Assembly (NCBI RefSeq): GCF_003857035.1
Contig: NZ_QGSY01000316.1
Span: 1 to 39,309, forward strand
Reading direction: 5' to 3'
DNA: 39,309 bases
DNA from: Micromonospora arida
Lineage (GTDB): Bacteria > Actinomycetota > Actinomycetes > Mycobacteriales > Micromonosporaceae
Part shown: positions 23,326 through 31,473 of the stretch, one piece after another
Layout: the number at the start of each line of letters is the position of its first letter
Numbering within the stretch: position 1 is the first letter of the stretch
Made by a program: the position numbers and the translations under genes
The notes under the pieces: model-generated
Told to the model about the DNA's origin: nothing
The model's input: the letters and a program-made list of their open reading frames with translations, nothing else
The model's database searches: none

Positions 23326-26004
23326 ATGAGTCGATGGGAGTTCGTCGGCCGCACGGGTGAGCTGAACCGCCTGCTGGAGGCGGTGACCGGTGAGGCCGGC
23401 CGCGGGCTCTTCTTCAGCGGCAGCGCTGGCATCGGCAAGAGTCGGCTGTTGCGCGAGGGCGTGGGCGCGTTGCCCACCGACCGGTTCGCGATCTGGTCCA
23501 TCGCCGCCAGCGCCACCACCGCCGCGCTGCCATTCGGTGGGCTGGTCCAGGTCCTCCCCGCCGAGCAGCCCCAGGGCCTCTCCCCCGCCGGCATCCTGCG
23601 CTGGGCGCTCAACGTGCTGCAACAGCAGGCGGCCGGCCGACGGATCGTGCTCGCCATCGACGATGCCCACCTGCTCGATCCCCCCTCGGCCGCACTTGTG
23701 CATCTGGTCGCCCGCGCCGAGAACGCCACAGTGGTCGGCACCCTGCGCGACGGCGAGCAGATCCCGCTGCCGATCCGCGCACTCTGGACCGACGACCTGG
23801 TCGAACACGTCGAGCTGACCCCGATGCCGCAGGAGGAGACCACCGACCTGCTGGCGGCGATCCTGGGCGGCCCGGTCGACGCCGGCTCCGCCGACCGGCT
23901 CGGCCGGCTGTCGGCCGGCAATCCGCTGCTGCTGCGCGAGCTGGTGCACGCCGCCAACGGCAGCGCCGAGTTGAAGCGCACGTACGGGATCTGGAAGTGG
24001 ACCGGGCGACTGGAACTGGCGCCCAACCTGACCGACCTCATCGACACCCGGGTCGGCAAGCTCACCGACGGCGTCCGCGCGGTCGTCGAGCTGGTCGCGT
24101 TCGGCGAACCACTGGGCCTGCACCTCCTGCGGCAGGCCGCCGAGCAGTCGGACGTGGAGACCGCCGAGGAACGCGGGCTGATCACCGTCATTCAGCACGA
24201 CCGGCGCACCAACGTCCGGCTGGCGCACCCGCTCTACGGCGAGGTGATGCGCCGTCGCTGCCCGGTCAGCCGCACCCGCCGACTTCAGGCACACCTCGCC
24301 GAGCTGCTTGAGCAGGTCGGCAAACGCCGACGCGACGACCTGTTGCGGGTGGCCGTCTGGCGACTCGACTCGGGCACCGCACAGGATCCGGCTCTGCTGC
24401 TGGACGCAGCGGTGCAGGCGTTCACCCGCTACGACGTGCCGCTGGCGACCCGCCTGGCGCGGGCCGCGCTGGACGCCGACGGCGGCTACGACGCGGCGGA
24501 GCTGCTGGCCACCATCCTGATGTTCGCCGACCGGCCCGACGAGGCGATCGACGTCCTCGACGCGGTCACCCCCGAGGCCGGCGACGAGCGGCGCCTCTGC
24601 CGCTGGCTGACCGTACGCGGCATGGTCAGCTACTGGGGGCTGAGCCAGGAGTCCACGGTGGAGGAGATCGCAAGCCGGGTCGAGCAGCTCAGCGACTCCG
24701 CCGACCGGTCCCGGGTGCACGCCTTCGAGGCGATCATGCGCCTGCACCGACTGGACACGACCACCGCGGTGCGGCTCAGCCGACGGGTACTGGACCGGCC
24801 GGCGGCCGGCGTCGCCGCCCGCGAGCTGGCCCGTTCCACCATCGCGTACGTCCAGGCCGCGCAGGGCGAGCTGACCCGTAGCGGTACGGCGATCGCCCAG
24901 GTGCACTCGGCCGCGGCGAGCTGGCGCACCGACATGCCGTACCTCCAGTTGGCCCTGGAGCTGGCCCGAGGCACCCGGCTCATGCTCACCGGCGACCTCG
25001 CCGGGATCGACGCGATCGTGGCCGACGAGTTCGCCGACCTCGCCGGAGCCGGCGACTTCCGCCTCGGCACCGGCTACCTGGCCATCCTCCAGGCGTACGC
25101 GGCCCGGCTGCGCGGGCAGAGCGACGCGGCCATGCGGACCTCGCTGGGTGCCTGCGCGGTGCTGGCCACGAGTCGGGTCTACGCCGGTCTGGCCCAGGCC
25201 GAACGCGCCCAGGCGGCGGCGCTGCGCGGTGACGCCGTGCAGGCGGTTGCGGCGATGGCCGAAGCCGACCGCACCCACGCGCCGGGCATGGCGGTGCTCT
25301 ACCCGTGGCTGGAGCAGGCCCGGGGCGCTTCACTCGCCGCCTCGGGCGACCTGCCGGGCGCTGTCAAACACCTCGGTGACCTGGTGGATCGGCTGCGCTC
25401 GGACGGCTTCGCCGGGCACGAGGTGCATGTCCTGCACGACCTCGTCCGACTCGACCAGGCGGGCATGGCGGTCGGCCCCACCTGCTTCGACGGTGGTCGG
25501 CGCACCGTCGCGCAACGCCTCGCCGAGCTCTCCGAGCGGGTCGACGGGGTGCTCCCGCCGCTGCTGGCCCGGCACGCCCGCGCCGCGGTGACCGACTCTC
25601 CCACCGATCTGCTCGCTGTCGCCGACGACTATGCCGCCCTGGAGTTGACCGTGTACGCCGCCGAGGCCACCTCCCAGGCCGTCCAGCGGCTGCGCCGGCG
25701 GCACTCGGCTGCCGCCAACGACGCCCGGGAGCGCCTCGCCGGGTTGCTCGGGCGCAGTGACCTGATCCGGACGCCGGCGCTCCAGGCCGGGGCGCCCGTG
25801 CTCACCGAGCGGGAGTGGCAGGTGGCACGCCTCGCCGCGCATGGCGCTCCCAGCCGGGCCATCGCCGAACGGCTCTACCTCTCGGCGCGCACCGTGGAAA
25901 ACCACCTCCAACGGATCTACGCCAAGCTCGGCGTCACCGGCCGGGCCGAGCTGTGGGCGGCGTTGCGCTCGATCCCGGGCCACGACGGCGGCGACCTGAG
26001 CTGA
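23326..26004 (+). CDS. LAL-type LuxR-family ATPase regulator
   Basis: A large (892-residue) signal-transduction ATPase. The N-terminal STAND/AAA-type domain begins with EFVGRTGELNRL, has Walker A GSAGIGKS (32-39) and Walker B RIVLAIDDAHLLDPP (Asp111-Asp112). The long middle part (about 300-820) is alpha-helical with TPR-like Ala/Leu repeats. The C-terminal LuxR helix-turn-helix is LTEREWQVARLAAHGAPSRA followed by IAERLYLSARTVENHLQRIY (about 825-885). LAL proteins are usually activators gated by a small ligand. I chose ATG 23326 because of the -10 box 6 nt upstream; a GTG at 23281 is in frame but has no promoter or SD support. It ends 16 nt before pncB, which has its own -10. Confidence 0.92.
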   Translation: MSRWEFVGRTGELNRLLEAVTGEAGRGLFFSGSAGIGKSRLLREGVGALPTDRFAIWSIAASATTAALPFGGLVQVLPAEQPQGLSPAGILRWALNVLQQQAAGRRIVLAIDDAHLLDPPSAALVHLVARAENATVVGTLRDGEQIPLPIRALWTDDLVEHVELTPMPQEETTDLLAAILGGPVDAGSADRLGRLSAGNPLLLRELVHAANGSAELKRTYGIWKWTGRLELAPNLTDLIDTRVGKLTDGVRAVVELVAFGEPLGLHLLRQAAEQSDVETAEERGLITVIQHDRRTNVRLAHPLYGEVMRRRCPVSRTRRLQAHLAELLEQVGKRRRDDLLRVAVWRLDSGTAQDPALLLDAAVQAFTRYDVPLATRLARAALDADGGYDAAELLATILMFADRPDEAIDVLDAVTPEAGDERRLCRWLTVRGMVSYWGLSQESTVEEIASRVEQLSDSADRSRVHAFEAIMRLHRLDTTTAVRLSRRVLDRPAAGVAARELARSTIAYVQAAQGELTRSGTAIAQVHSAAASWRTDMPYLQLALELARGTRLMLTGDLAGIDAIVADEFADLAGAGDFRLGTGYLAILQAYAARLRGQSDAAMRTSLGACAVLATSRVYAGLAQAERAQAAALRGDAVQAVAAMAEADRTHAPGMAVLYPWLEQARGASLAASGDLPGAVKHLGDLVDRLRSDGFAGHEVHVLHDLVRLDQAGMAVGPTCFDGGRRTVAQRLAELSERVDGVLPPLLARHARAAVTDSPTDLLAVADDYAALELTVYAAEATSQAVQRLRRRHSAAANDARERLAGLLGRSDLIRTPALQAGAPVLTEREWQVARLAAHGAPSRAIAERLYLSARTVENHLQRIYAKLGVTGRAELWAALRSIPGHDGGDLS

Positions 26005-26008
26005 ACCT

Positions 26009-26014
26009 TAGGCT
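26009..26014 (+). promoter_or_regulatory. -10 box (TAGGCT) of pncB
   Basis: TAGGCT ends exactly 6 nt before the pncB GTG and begins 4 nt after the stop of the LAL gene. It implies an independent leaderless pncB transcript. No -35 was recognised. Confidence 0.55.
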
Positions 26015-26020
26015 GGGGCG

Positions 26021-27307
26021 GTGAGCATCCACCGCCCCGCGCTCCTGACCGACCACTACGAGCTGACCATGGTCAGCGCGGCACTGAAGGACGGCACCGC
26101 CGACCGCCGGTGTGTCTTCGAGGTGTTCAGCCGCCGGCTGCCCAGCGGCCGTCGGTACGGCGTGGTCGCCGGGACGGCCCGGCTGATCGAGCTGATCCGC
26201 GACTTCCGGTTCGACCCCACCGAGGTCGAGTTCCTGCTCCGGACCGGGGTGGTCGACGAGGCGGCGGCGGCGTGGCTCACCGACTACCGCTTCACCGGCG
26301 ACATCGACGGGTACGCCGAGGGTGAGCTGTTCTTCCCCGGTTCACCGATCCTCACCGTTTCCGGCGGCTTCGCCGAATGTGTGGTGCTGGAGACGCTGGC
26401 GCTGTCCGTGCTCAACCACGATTGTGCGGTGGCCGCCGCGGCGGCCCGGATGGTGACCGCGGCGCGGGGCCGGACGCTGATCGAGATGGGGTCGCGTCGG
26501 GCACACGAGGAGGCGGCGGTGGCCGCGGCGCGGGCCGCGTACCTGGCCGGGTTCCGGTTCACGTCCAACCTCGCGGCCGGCGCGCGCTACGGCATCCCGA
26601 CGGCGGGCACGGCGGCGCACGCGTTCACCCTGCTGCACGACGACGAGCGGGCGGCGTTCGCCTCGCAGGTCGCCACGCTGGGCAAGGACACCACGCTGCT
26701 GGTCGACACGTACGACATCAGCCAGGGCATCCGCAACGCCATCGCGGTGGCCGGGCCGGACCTGCGGGCGGTACGGATCGACTCCGGCGACCTCGCGGTG
26801 ATCGCTCAGCAGTCCCGGGAGTTGCTCGACTCGCTGGGCGCCACCGAAACAAAGATCATCGTTTCCGGTGACCTGGACGAGTACGCGATCGCCGCGCTGG
26901 CCGCCGAACCGGTGGACATGTACGGAGCTGGCACGGCCGTGGTCACCGGCTCCGGGGCACCGACCGCCGGGCTGGTCTACAAACTGGTCGAGGTCGAGGG
27001 ACGGCCGGTGGTGAAGCGCTCCGAGCACAAGGCGACCATCGGCGGCCGGAAGGTCGCGGTCCGTCGGCACAAGCCGACCGGCACCGCCACCGAGGAGGTC
27101 ATCGTCCCGCAGGGCGTTCCCGACCGGCAGCCCAACGACCGCCTGCTCCAGCAGTCGTACGTGGTCGCCGGTGAGTCGGTGCCGCTGCCCACCCTCGACG
27201 AGTCACGGGAGCACCTGCGGGAGTGTCTGATCTCCATCCCGTGGGAGGGACTGAAGCTCTCGGCCGGCGACCCGGCCGTGCCGGTCACCGTCGTACCCGC
27301 TGGCTGA
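26021..27307 (+). CDS. pncB: Nicotinate phosphoribosyltransferase
   Basis: A 428-residue enzyme that joins nicotinate to PRPP to give nicotinate mononucleotide (Preiss-Handler NAD salvage). Signatures: the N-terminal LLTDHYELTMVSAALKDG, EMGSRRAHEEAA with the histidine that is phosphorylated in the family, TLLVDTYDISQGI, RAVRIDSGDLAVIAQQSREL, IIVSGDLDEYAI and the YGAGTAVVTGSG phosphate loop. The start is GTG 26021 without an SD, but with a -10 box 6 nt upstream. pncA follows after 48 nt, so nicotinamide is deamidated and recaptured by one transcription unit. Confidence 0.96.
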   Translation: MSIHRPALLTDHYELTMVSAALKDGTADRRCVFEVFSRRLPSGRRYGVVAGTARLIELIRDFRFDPTEVEFLLRTGVVDEAAAAWLTDYRFTGDIDGYAEGELFFPGSPILTVSGGFAECVVLETLALSVLNHDCAVAAAAARMVTAARGRTLIEMGSRRAHEEAAVAAARAAYLAGFRFTSNLAAGARYGIPTAGTAAHAFTLLHDDERAAFASQVATLGKDTTLLVDTYDISQGIRNAIAVAGPDLRAVRIDSGDLAVIAQQSRELLDSLGATETKIIVSGDLDEYAIAALAAEPVDMYGAGTAVVTGSGAPTAGLVYKLVEVEGRPVVKRSEHKATIGGRKVAVRRHKPTGTATEEVIVPQGVPDRQPNDRLLQQSYVVAGESVPLPTLDESREHLRECLISIPWEGLKLSAGDPAVPVTVVPAG

Positions 27308-27355
27308 GTCATCCCCGAGCGCCACCGACCGACCGTGCGGAGAGAGGAACCCCCG

Positions 27356-27937
27356 ATGGCCAACGCGCTGATCATCGTGGACGTGCAGAACGACTTCTGC
27401 GAGGGCGGCTCGCTGGCCGTCGCCGGCGGCGCAGGGGTGGCCGCCGGCATCTCCCGGTTACTCGCCACCGAGCCGGACCGGTGGACGCACGTGGTCGCCA
27501 CCAAGGACTACCACGTCGACCCGGGTGCCCACTTCGGCGATCCGCCGGATTTCGTGGAGTCCTGGCCCCGGCACTGCGTGGTCGGCACCAGCGGTTCGGA
27601 GTTCCACCCGGAGCTGGACACCGCCCGGGTCGAGGCGATCTTCCACAAGGGCGAGCACGCGGCGGCGTACTCCGGTTTCGAGGGGCATGCGGACGACGGC
27701 GAGTGCCTGGCCGACTGGCTGCGCCGGCGCGACGTGGACCGGGTCGACGTGGTCGGCATCGCCACGGACCATTGCGTCCGGGCGACCGCGCTGGACGCCG
27801 CCCGGGAGGGTTTCGCCACCACCGTGCTGCTGGAGTTGACCGCCGCCGTCGCCCCGGCGACCACCGACGTGGCCCTGCGCGCCATGGAGGGCGCCGGGGT
27901 GATCATGCATGGCCAGCCTGTGATCAGGGCCGCATGA
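27356..27937 (+). CDS. pncA: Nicotinamidase
   Basis: A 193-residue nicotinamide amidase that produces the nicotinate used by PncB. The catalytic triad is readable: Asp9 in IIVDVQNDF, Lys98 in FHKGEH, and Cys140 in ATDHCVRAT. The metal-site residues are in ATKDYHVDPGAHF (Asp51, His53, His59). ATG 27356 has AGAGAGGA (27341-27348) 7 nt upstream. An in-frame GTG seven codons earlier would place this SD inside the gene and is not preferred. It is probably cotranscribed with pncB. Confidence 0.95.
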   Translation: MANALIIVDVQNDFCEGGSLAVAGGAGVAAGISRLLATEPDRWTHVVATKDYHVDPGAHFGDPPDFVESWPRHCVVGTSGSEFHPELDTARVEAIFHKGEHAAAYSGFEGHADDGECLADWLRRRDVDRVDVVGIATDHCVRATALDAAREGFATTVLLELTAAVAPATTDVALRAMEGAGVIMHGQPVIRAA

Positions 27938-28001
27938 GGCGCTAATTGGTTGGCCAAGGGGCCGGCGCCGGTCGAGGATGTCGCCGGAGGTACGGACCCA
28001 C

Positions 28002-29225
28002 GTGAACATGAAGCCTTACCGGCGGGCGCTCGCCCTGCCCGGCCTGCGGTCGCTGCTACTGGTTGCCGTCCTCGCCCGCATCCCGCTCACCGCGACCGGG
28101 GTGACGCTGACCTTCCACGTGGTGCTCGATCTTGATCGGGGCTACGGGGCGGCCGGCCTGGTGGGTGCGGCGGTGACCGTGGGCGCGGCGATCGGCGGGC
28201 CGCTGCTCGGCCGACTCGTGGACCGACGTGGACTGCGCCCGGTCCTGGTGCTCACCGCCATCGCCGAGGCGATCTTCTGGTCCACCGCGCCGTCGCTGAC
28301 GTACCCCGTGCTCCTTCCGGCCGCGTTCGTGGCCGGCTCCCTGGCCCTACCCATCTTCTCCGTGGTCCGTCAGTCGATCGCCGCGCTGGTCCCCGAGGAC
28401 CAACGCCGCCCGGCCTACGCACTGGACTCGATGTCGGTGGAGCTGTCCTTCATGATCGGCCCCGCGTTGGCGGTGGCCCTGGTCACCGCGATCTCCGCGC
28501 AGACCACCATGTATCTGGTCGGTGGCGGCATCGTCGCCGCCGGGATCGCCCTGTGGATGGTCAACCCACCGATCCGGGAGGCCACCGAGCCCACCGGCCC
28601 CCAACGCCGGGTGCCGCGCCGGGAGTGGCTGACCCCCCGACTGCTCGCGGTCCTGGCGCTCAGCGCCGCCGCGACCCTGGTGCTCGGGGGCACCGACGTG
28701 GCGGTGGTCGCCGTCCTGCGGGCCAGCGGCGAGGTCGGGTGGACCGGCGCGGTCCTGGCCATCTGGGCGGTCGCCTCGCTGGCCGGCGGTTTCGCGTACG
28801 GGGCCGTGCACCGCTCGTTCTCCCCGCTGGCGCTGACCGCCGCACTGGCCCTGTGCACCATTCCGGTGGGGCTGGGCGGTGCGCACTGGTGGCTGCTGTG
28901 CCTGGCGCTGATCCCCGCCGGCGCGCTCTGCGCGCCGACCATCGCCGCCGGCTCGGACGCGGTCAGCCGCCTGGTTCCGGCCGAGGTACGCGGTGAGGCG
29001 ATGGGTCTGCACGGCTCCGCGGTCACCGTCGGCATCGCGGTCGGCGCACCGCTCGCCGGCGCGGTGATCGACGCCAGCGCGCCACTCTGGGGCTTCGTGG
29101 TGACCGGTGCGCTCGGCGCGCTGGTCACCCTGGTGGTGCTCCCGATCGAGCTGCGCCGCCGCCGCAACGCCGACGCGGCCACCCCGCAGCCCGTCGAGGT
29201 CGACCTCACTCCCGCCGCCCGCTAA
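28002..29225 (+). CDS. MFS transporter
   Basis: A 407-residue protein with twelve predicted membrane helices in two halves. The MFS cytoplasmic loop between helices 2 and 3 is seen as GPLLGRLVDRRGLRPVLV, and the second-half equivalent is weak. The substrate is unknown; the overall pattern (a short 12-helix protein with a conserved GAPLAGAVIDA segment) is common in drug- or metabolite-efflux-type carriers. Start: GTG 28002 lies 11 nt after GGAGG (27986-27990). ATG 28008 and ATG 27978 are alternatives, and the last would place the SD-like GGAGG inside the gene. It may be a third cistron after pncA (64-nt gap), but a link to nicotinate transport is only a guess. Confidence 0.85.
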   Translation: MNMKPYRRALALPGLRSLLLVAVLARIPLTATGVTLTFHVVLDLDRGYGAAGLVGAAVTVGAAIGGPLLGRLVDRRGLRPVLVLTAIAEAIFWSTAPSLTYPVLLPAAFVAGSLALPIFSVVRQSIAALVPEDQRRPAYALDSMSVELSFMIGPALAVALVTAISAQTTMYLVGGGIVAAGIALWMVNPPIREATEPTGPQRRVPRREWLTPRLLAVLALSAAATLVLGGTDVAVVAVLRASGEVGWTGAVLAIWAVASLAGGFAYGAVHRSFSPLALTAALALCTIPVGLGGAHWWLLCLALIPAGALCAPTIAAGSDAVSRLVPAEVRGEAMGLHGSAVTVGIAVGAPLAGAVIDASAPLWGFVVTGALGALVTLVVLPIELRRRRNADAATPQPVEVDLTPAAR

Positions 29226-29313
29226 CGGCCGGGCCCAGATTCGGCGGCCTGGGGGCGTGCCGCGACGACTGCAGATCGCGGTGTCCGCCCGACAGCCGGC
29301 AGGCATACACGCC

Positions 29314-29367
29314 AGTGAGCGTGATGTCTGTGAGTCATTGTGATGACTCACAGACATCACGCTCACT
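29314..29367. repeat. Perfect 25-bp inverted repeat, 4-nt loop, low GC
   Basis: Arms 29314-29338 (beginning AGTGAGCGTGATGTCTGTGA) and 29343-29367 (ending CAGACATCACGCTCACT) are exactly complementary over 25 bp around a TGTG loop. It follows the MFS stop by about 90 bp and can serve as a bidirectional terminator. Its length, perfection and unusual base composition also fit a short dispersed palindromic element. Confidence 0.85.
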
Positions 29368-29521
29368 AGGGACATGGCCTGCCCCGGAGCTACGCCGACG
29401 CCGGGCGGGCCACGCCGACGCCAGACCAGGCCGGACCGGGCCGACGCCGAGCGGGCCTGGAGGAAGCGATGGGGAGCGGCCGCGACGAGGGCGAGCAGTA
29501 GGAGACGGTGGGCTGGACATG

Positions 29522-29565
29522 ACGACGGGCGCCGCTCCCGGTGTCCCGGGGGCGGCGCCCGTCGT
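29522..29565. terminator. ctaD terminator hairpin
   Basis: Outer arms of 14 bp (29522-29535 ACGACGGGCGCCGC; 29552-29565 GCGGCGCCCGTCGT) pair perfectly. After one T-G pair the stem continues for five more pairs to a 4-nt loop. It lies 17 nt beyond the ctaD stop on the minus strand. Confidence 0.85.
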
Positions 29566-29582
29566 ACTGCTGAGCTTGAGCG

Positions 29583-31343
29583 TCAGTGCCGGTCGACGTC
29601 GCTCGCGGTGTCCTCGCGGTAGCTGGCTCCGCCGTCCGACTCGCTGGTGAGCGGCTTGGCGCCACCCTCCGGCGGGCCGGCCAGGCTCTGGCCACCGGCC
29701 GCCAACTCCGGGAACTTCGCGTCGAACGCCGGCCGCTCGGAACGGATCCGGGGCATCCGGTCGAAGTTGCGCAGCGGCGGCGGGCTGCTGGTCGCCCACT
29801 CCAGCGAGTTGCCGTGGCCCCAGGGGTCGTTCACCTCGACCACCGGACCGGTCTTGTACGACTTCCAGCAGTTGTAGATGAACGGCAGCGTGGAGATACC
29901 GGTGATGAACGCGCCGATCGTGGAGATCATGTTCAGCGTGGTGAAGCCGTCGCTGGGCAGGTAGTCGGCGTACCGACGGGGCATGCCCTCGTTGCCGAGC
30001 CAGTGCTGCACCAGGAACGTGGTGTGGAAGCCGATCATGGTGAGCCAGAAGTGCACCTTGCCCAGGCGCTCGTCGAGCATCCGGCCGAACATCTTCGGGA
30101 ACCAGAAGTAGATGCCCGCGAAGACCGCGAACACGATGGTGCCGAAGAGCACGTAGTGGAAGTGCGCCACCACGAAGTACGAGTCCGACACGTGGAAGTC
30201 GATCGGCGGGCTGGCCAGCAGCACACCGGTGAGACCACCGAAGAGGAAGGTGACCAGGAAGCCGACCGCCCAGAGCATGGGCGTCTCGAAGCTGATCTGG
30301 CCCCGCCACATGGTGCCGATCCAGTTGAAGAACTTCATACCGGTCGGCACGGCGATCAGGTAGCTCAGGAAGCTGAAGAACGGCAGCAGCACCTGGCCGG
30401 TCGCGAACATGTGGTGCGCCCAGACGCTCATGGAGAGCGCGGCGATCGCGACGGTCGCGGCGACCAGACCCTTGTAGCCGAAGATCGGCTTGCGGGAGAA
30501 GACCGGGATGACCTCGCTGATGATGCCGAAGAACGGCAACGCCACGATGTAGACCTCGGGGTGCCCGAAGAACCAGAACAGGTGCTGCCAGAGCATCGGC
30601 CCACCGGTTGCCGGGTCGTACACGTGCGCGCCGAGGATGCGGTCCGCGGCGAGCGCGAAGAGCGCGGCGGCCAGCAGCGGGAAGACCAGGATCACCAGAA
30701 GGCTGGTGACCAGGATGTTCCACGTGAAGATCGGCATCCGGAACATGGTCATGCCGGGCGCGCGCAGGGTCAGCACCGTGGTGATCATGTTCACGGCGCC
30801 GAGGATGGTGCCCAGGCCGGAGATGGCCAGACCCATGATCCACATGTTGGCGCCGACGCCCGGCGAGTGCTCGACGCTGCTCAGGGGCGCGTACGCGAAC
30901 CAGCCGAAGTCAGCGGCGCCACCCGGGGTGATGAATCCGGCGGTCGCCATCGTCCCGCCGAACAGATACAGCCAGTAGGCGAAGCTGTTCAGTCGGGGGA
31001 AGGAGACGTCAGGCGCGCCGATCTGGATCGGCACGATGTAGTTCGCGAATGCGAACACGATCGGCGTCGCGAAGAACAGCAACATGATCGTGCCGTGCAT
31101 CGTGAAGAGCTGGTTGTACTGCTCGGGCGACAGGAACTGCAGCCCGGGTCGGGCCAGCTCAGCACGCATGACCAGGGCCATCAGGCCACCGATCATGAAG
31201 AACACGAACGCGGTGACCATGTACATGATCCCGATTTGCTTCGCGTCCGTGGTTCGCAGCAGCCGCGCGATGGCCGACCCCTTGACCGGCTCCCGGACCG
31301 GCCAGGGCCGGGTCACGACCGGCTTGGGTGCGACGGTGGTCAC
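29583..31343 (-). CDS. ctaD: Cytochrome c oxidase subunit I (aa3 type)
   Basis: A 586-residue catalytic subunit of the terminal oxidase in the cytoplasmic membrane. The haem and copper ligands are present: MHGTIMLLFF (low-spin haem His), HLFWFFGHPEVYIVALPFFG (CuB His and the cross-linked Tyr), SVWAHHMFATG (CuB His pair), and YFVVAHFHYVLFG (haem a3 and haem a His). Twelve helices are evident, followed by a cytoplasmic tail of about 70 residues rich in Pro/Gly/Ser, longer than the minimal subunit I. I chose GTG 31343 because CGGAGG lies 6 nt upstream. A start twelve codons further up lacks an SD. No other oxidase subunit is adjacent. Confidence 0.96.
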   Translation of the reverse strand: MTTVAPKPVVTRPWPVREPVKGSAIARLLRTTDAKQIGIMYMVTAFVFFMIGGLMALVMRAELARPGLQFLSPEQYNQLFTMHGTIMLLFFATPIVFAFANYIVPIQIGAPDVSFPRLNSFAYWLYLFGGTMATAGFITPGGAADFGWFAYAPLSSVEHSPGVGANMWIMGLAISGLGTILGAVNMITTVLTLRAPGMTMFRMPIFTWNILVTSLLVILVFPLLAAALFALAADRILGAHVYDPATGGPMLWQHLFWFFGHPEVYIVALPFFGIISEVIPVFSRKPIFGYKGLVAATVAIAALSMSVWAHHMFATGQVLLPFFSFLSYLIAVPTGMKFFNWIGTMWRGQISFETPMLWAVGFLVTFLFGGLTGVLLASPPIDFHVSDSYFVVAHFHYVLFGTIVFAVFAGIYFWFPKMFGRMLDERLGKVHFWLTMIGFHTTFLVQHWLGNEGMPRRYADYLPSDGFTTLNMISTIGAFITGISTLPFIYNCWKSYKTGPVVEVNDPWGHGNSLEWATSSPPPLRNFDRMPRIRSERPAFDAKFPELAAGGQSLAGPPEGGAKPLTSESDGGASYREDTASDVDRH

Positions 31344-31412
31344 GAGTGGCCTCCGGTTCTCGGTTGTCCCGCTCGGCACACGCTGGTTATCGGCGGGCCG
31401 TCATCCGCAAGG

Positions 31413-31418
31413 AGGATA
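31413..31418 (-). promoter_or_regulatory. Candidate -10 box (TATCCT) of ctaD
   Basis: TATCCT on the minus strand fits TANNNT and would give a leader of about 63 nt that contains the GGAGG SD. There is no clear -35. It is the best candidate in the 130-bp gap before the monooxygenase stop. Confidence 0.3.
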
Positions 31419-31473
31419 GTCCCCGGCAGGTCGCAGCGCCGCGTGGGGTGGCGTGACACGATCTACTACGGGT

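Larger units (their letters stand above)
29226..29582. other. Intergenic region between convergent MFS gene and ctaD
   Basis: This 357-bp region has no credible gene. It holds a perfect 25-bp inverted repeat (29314-29367), a GC-rich stretch with repeated gccgacgcc words (29395-29460), and the long ctaD hairpin (29522-29565). The first inverted repeat is about 48% GC in its arms, against a far higher background. Confidence 0.8.

Noticed and set aside
29395..29460. Small coding gene or minisatellite in the GC-rich gccgacgcc stretch
   Set aside because: The words are imperfect and irregular in spacing, and no frame has a start with an SD or a protein-like composition.
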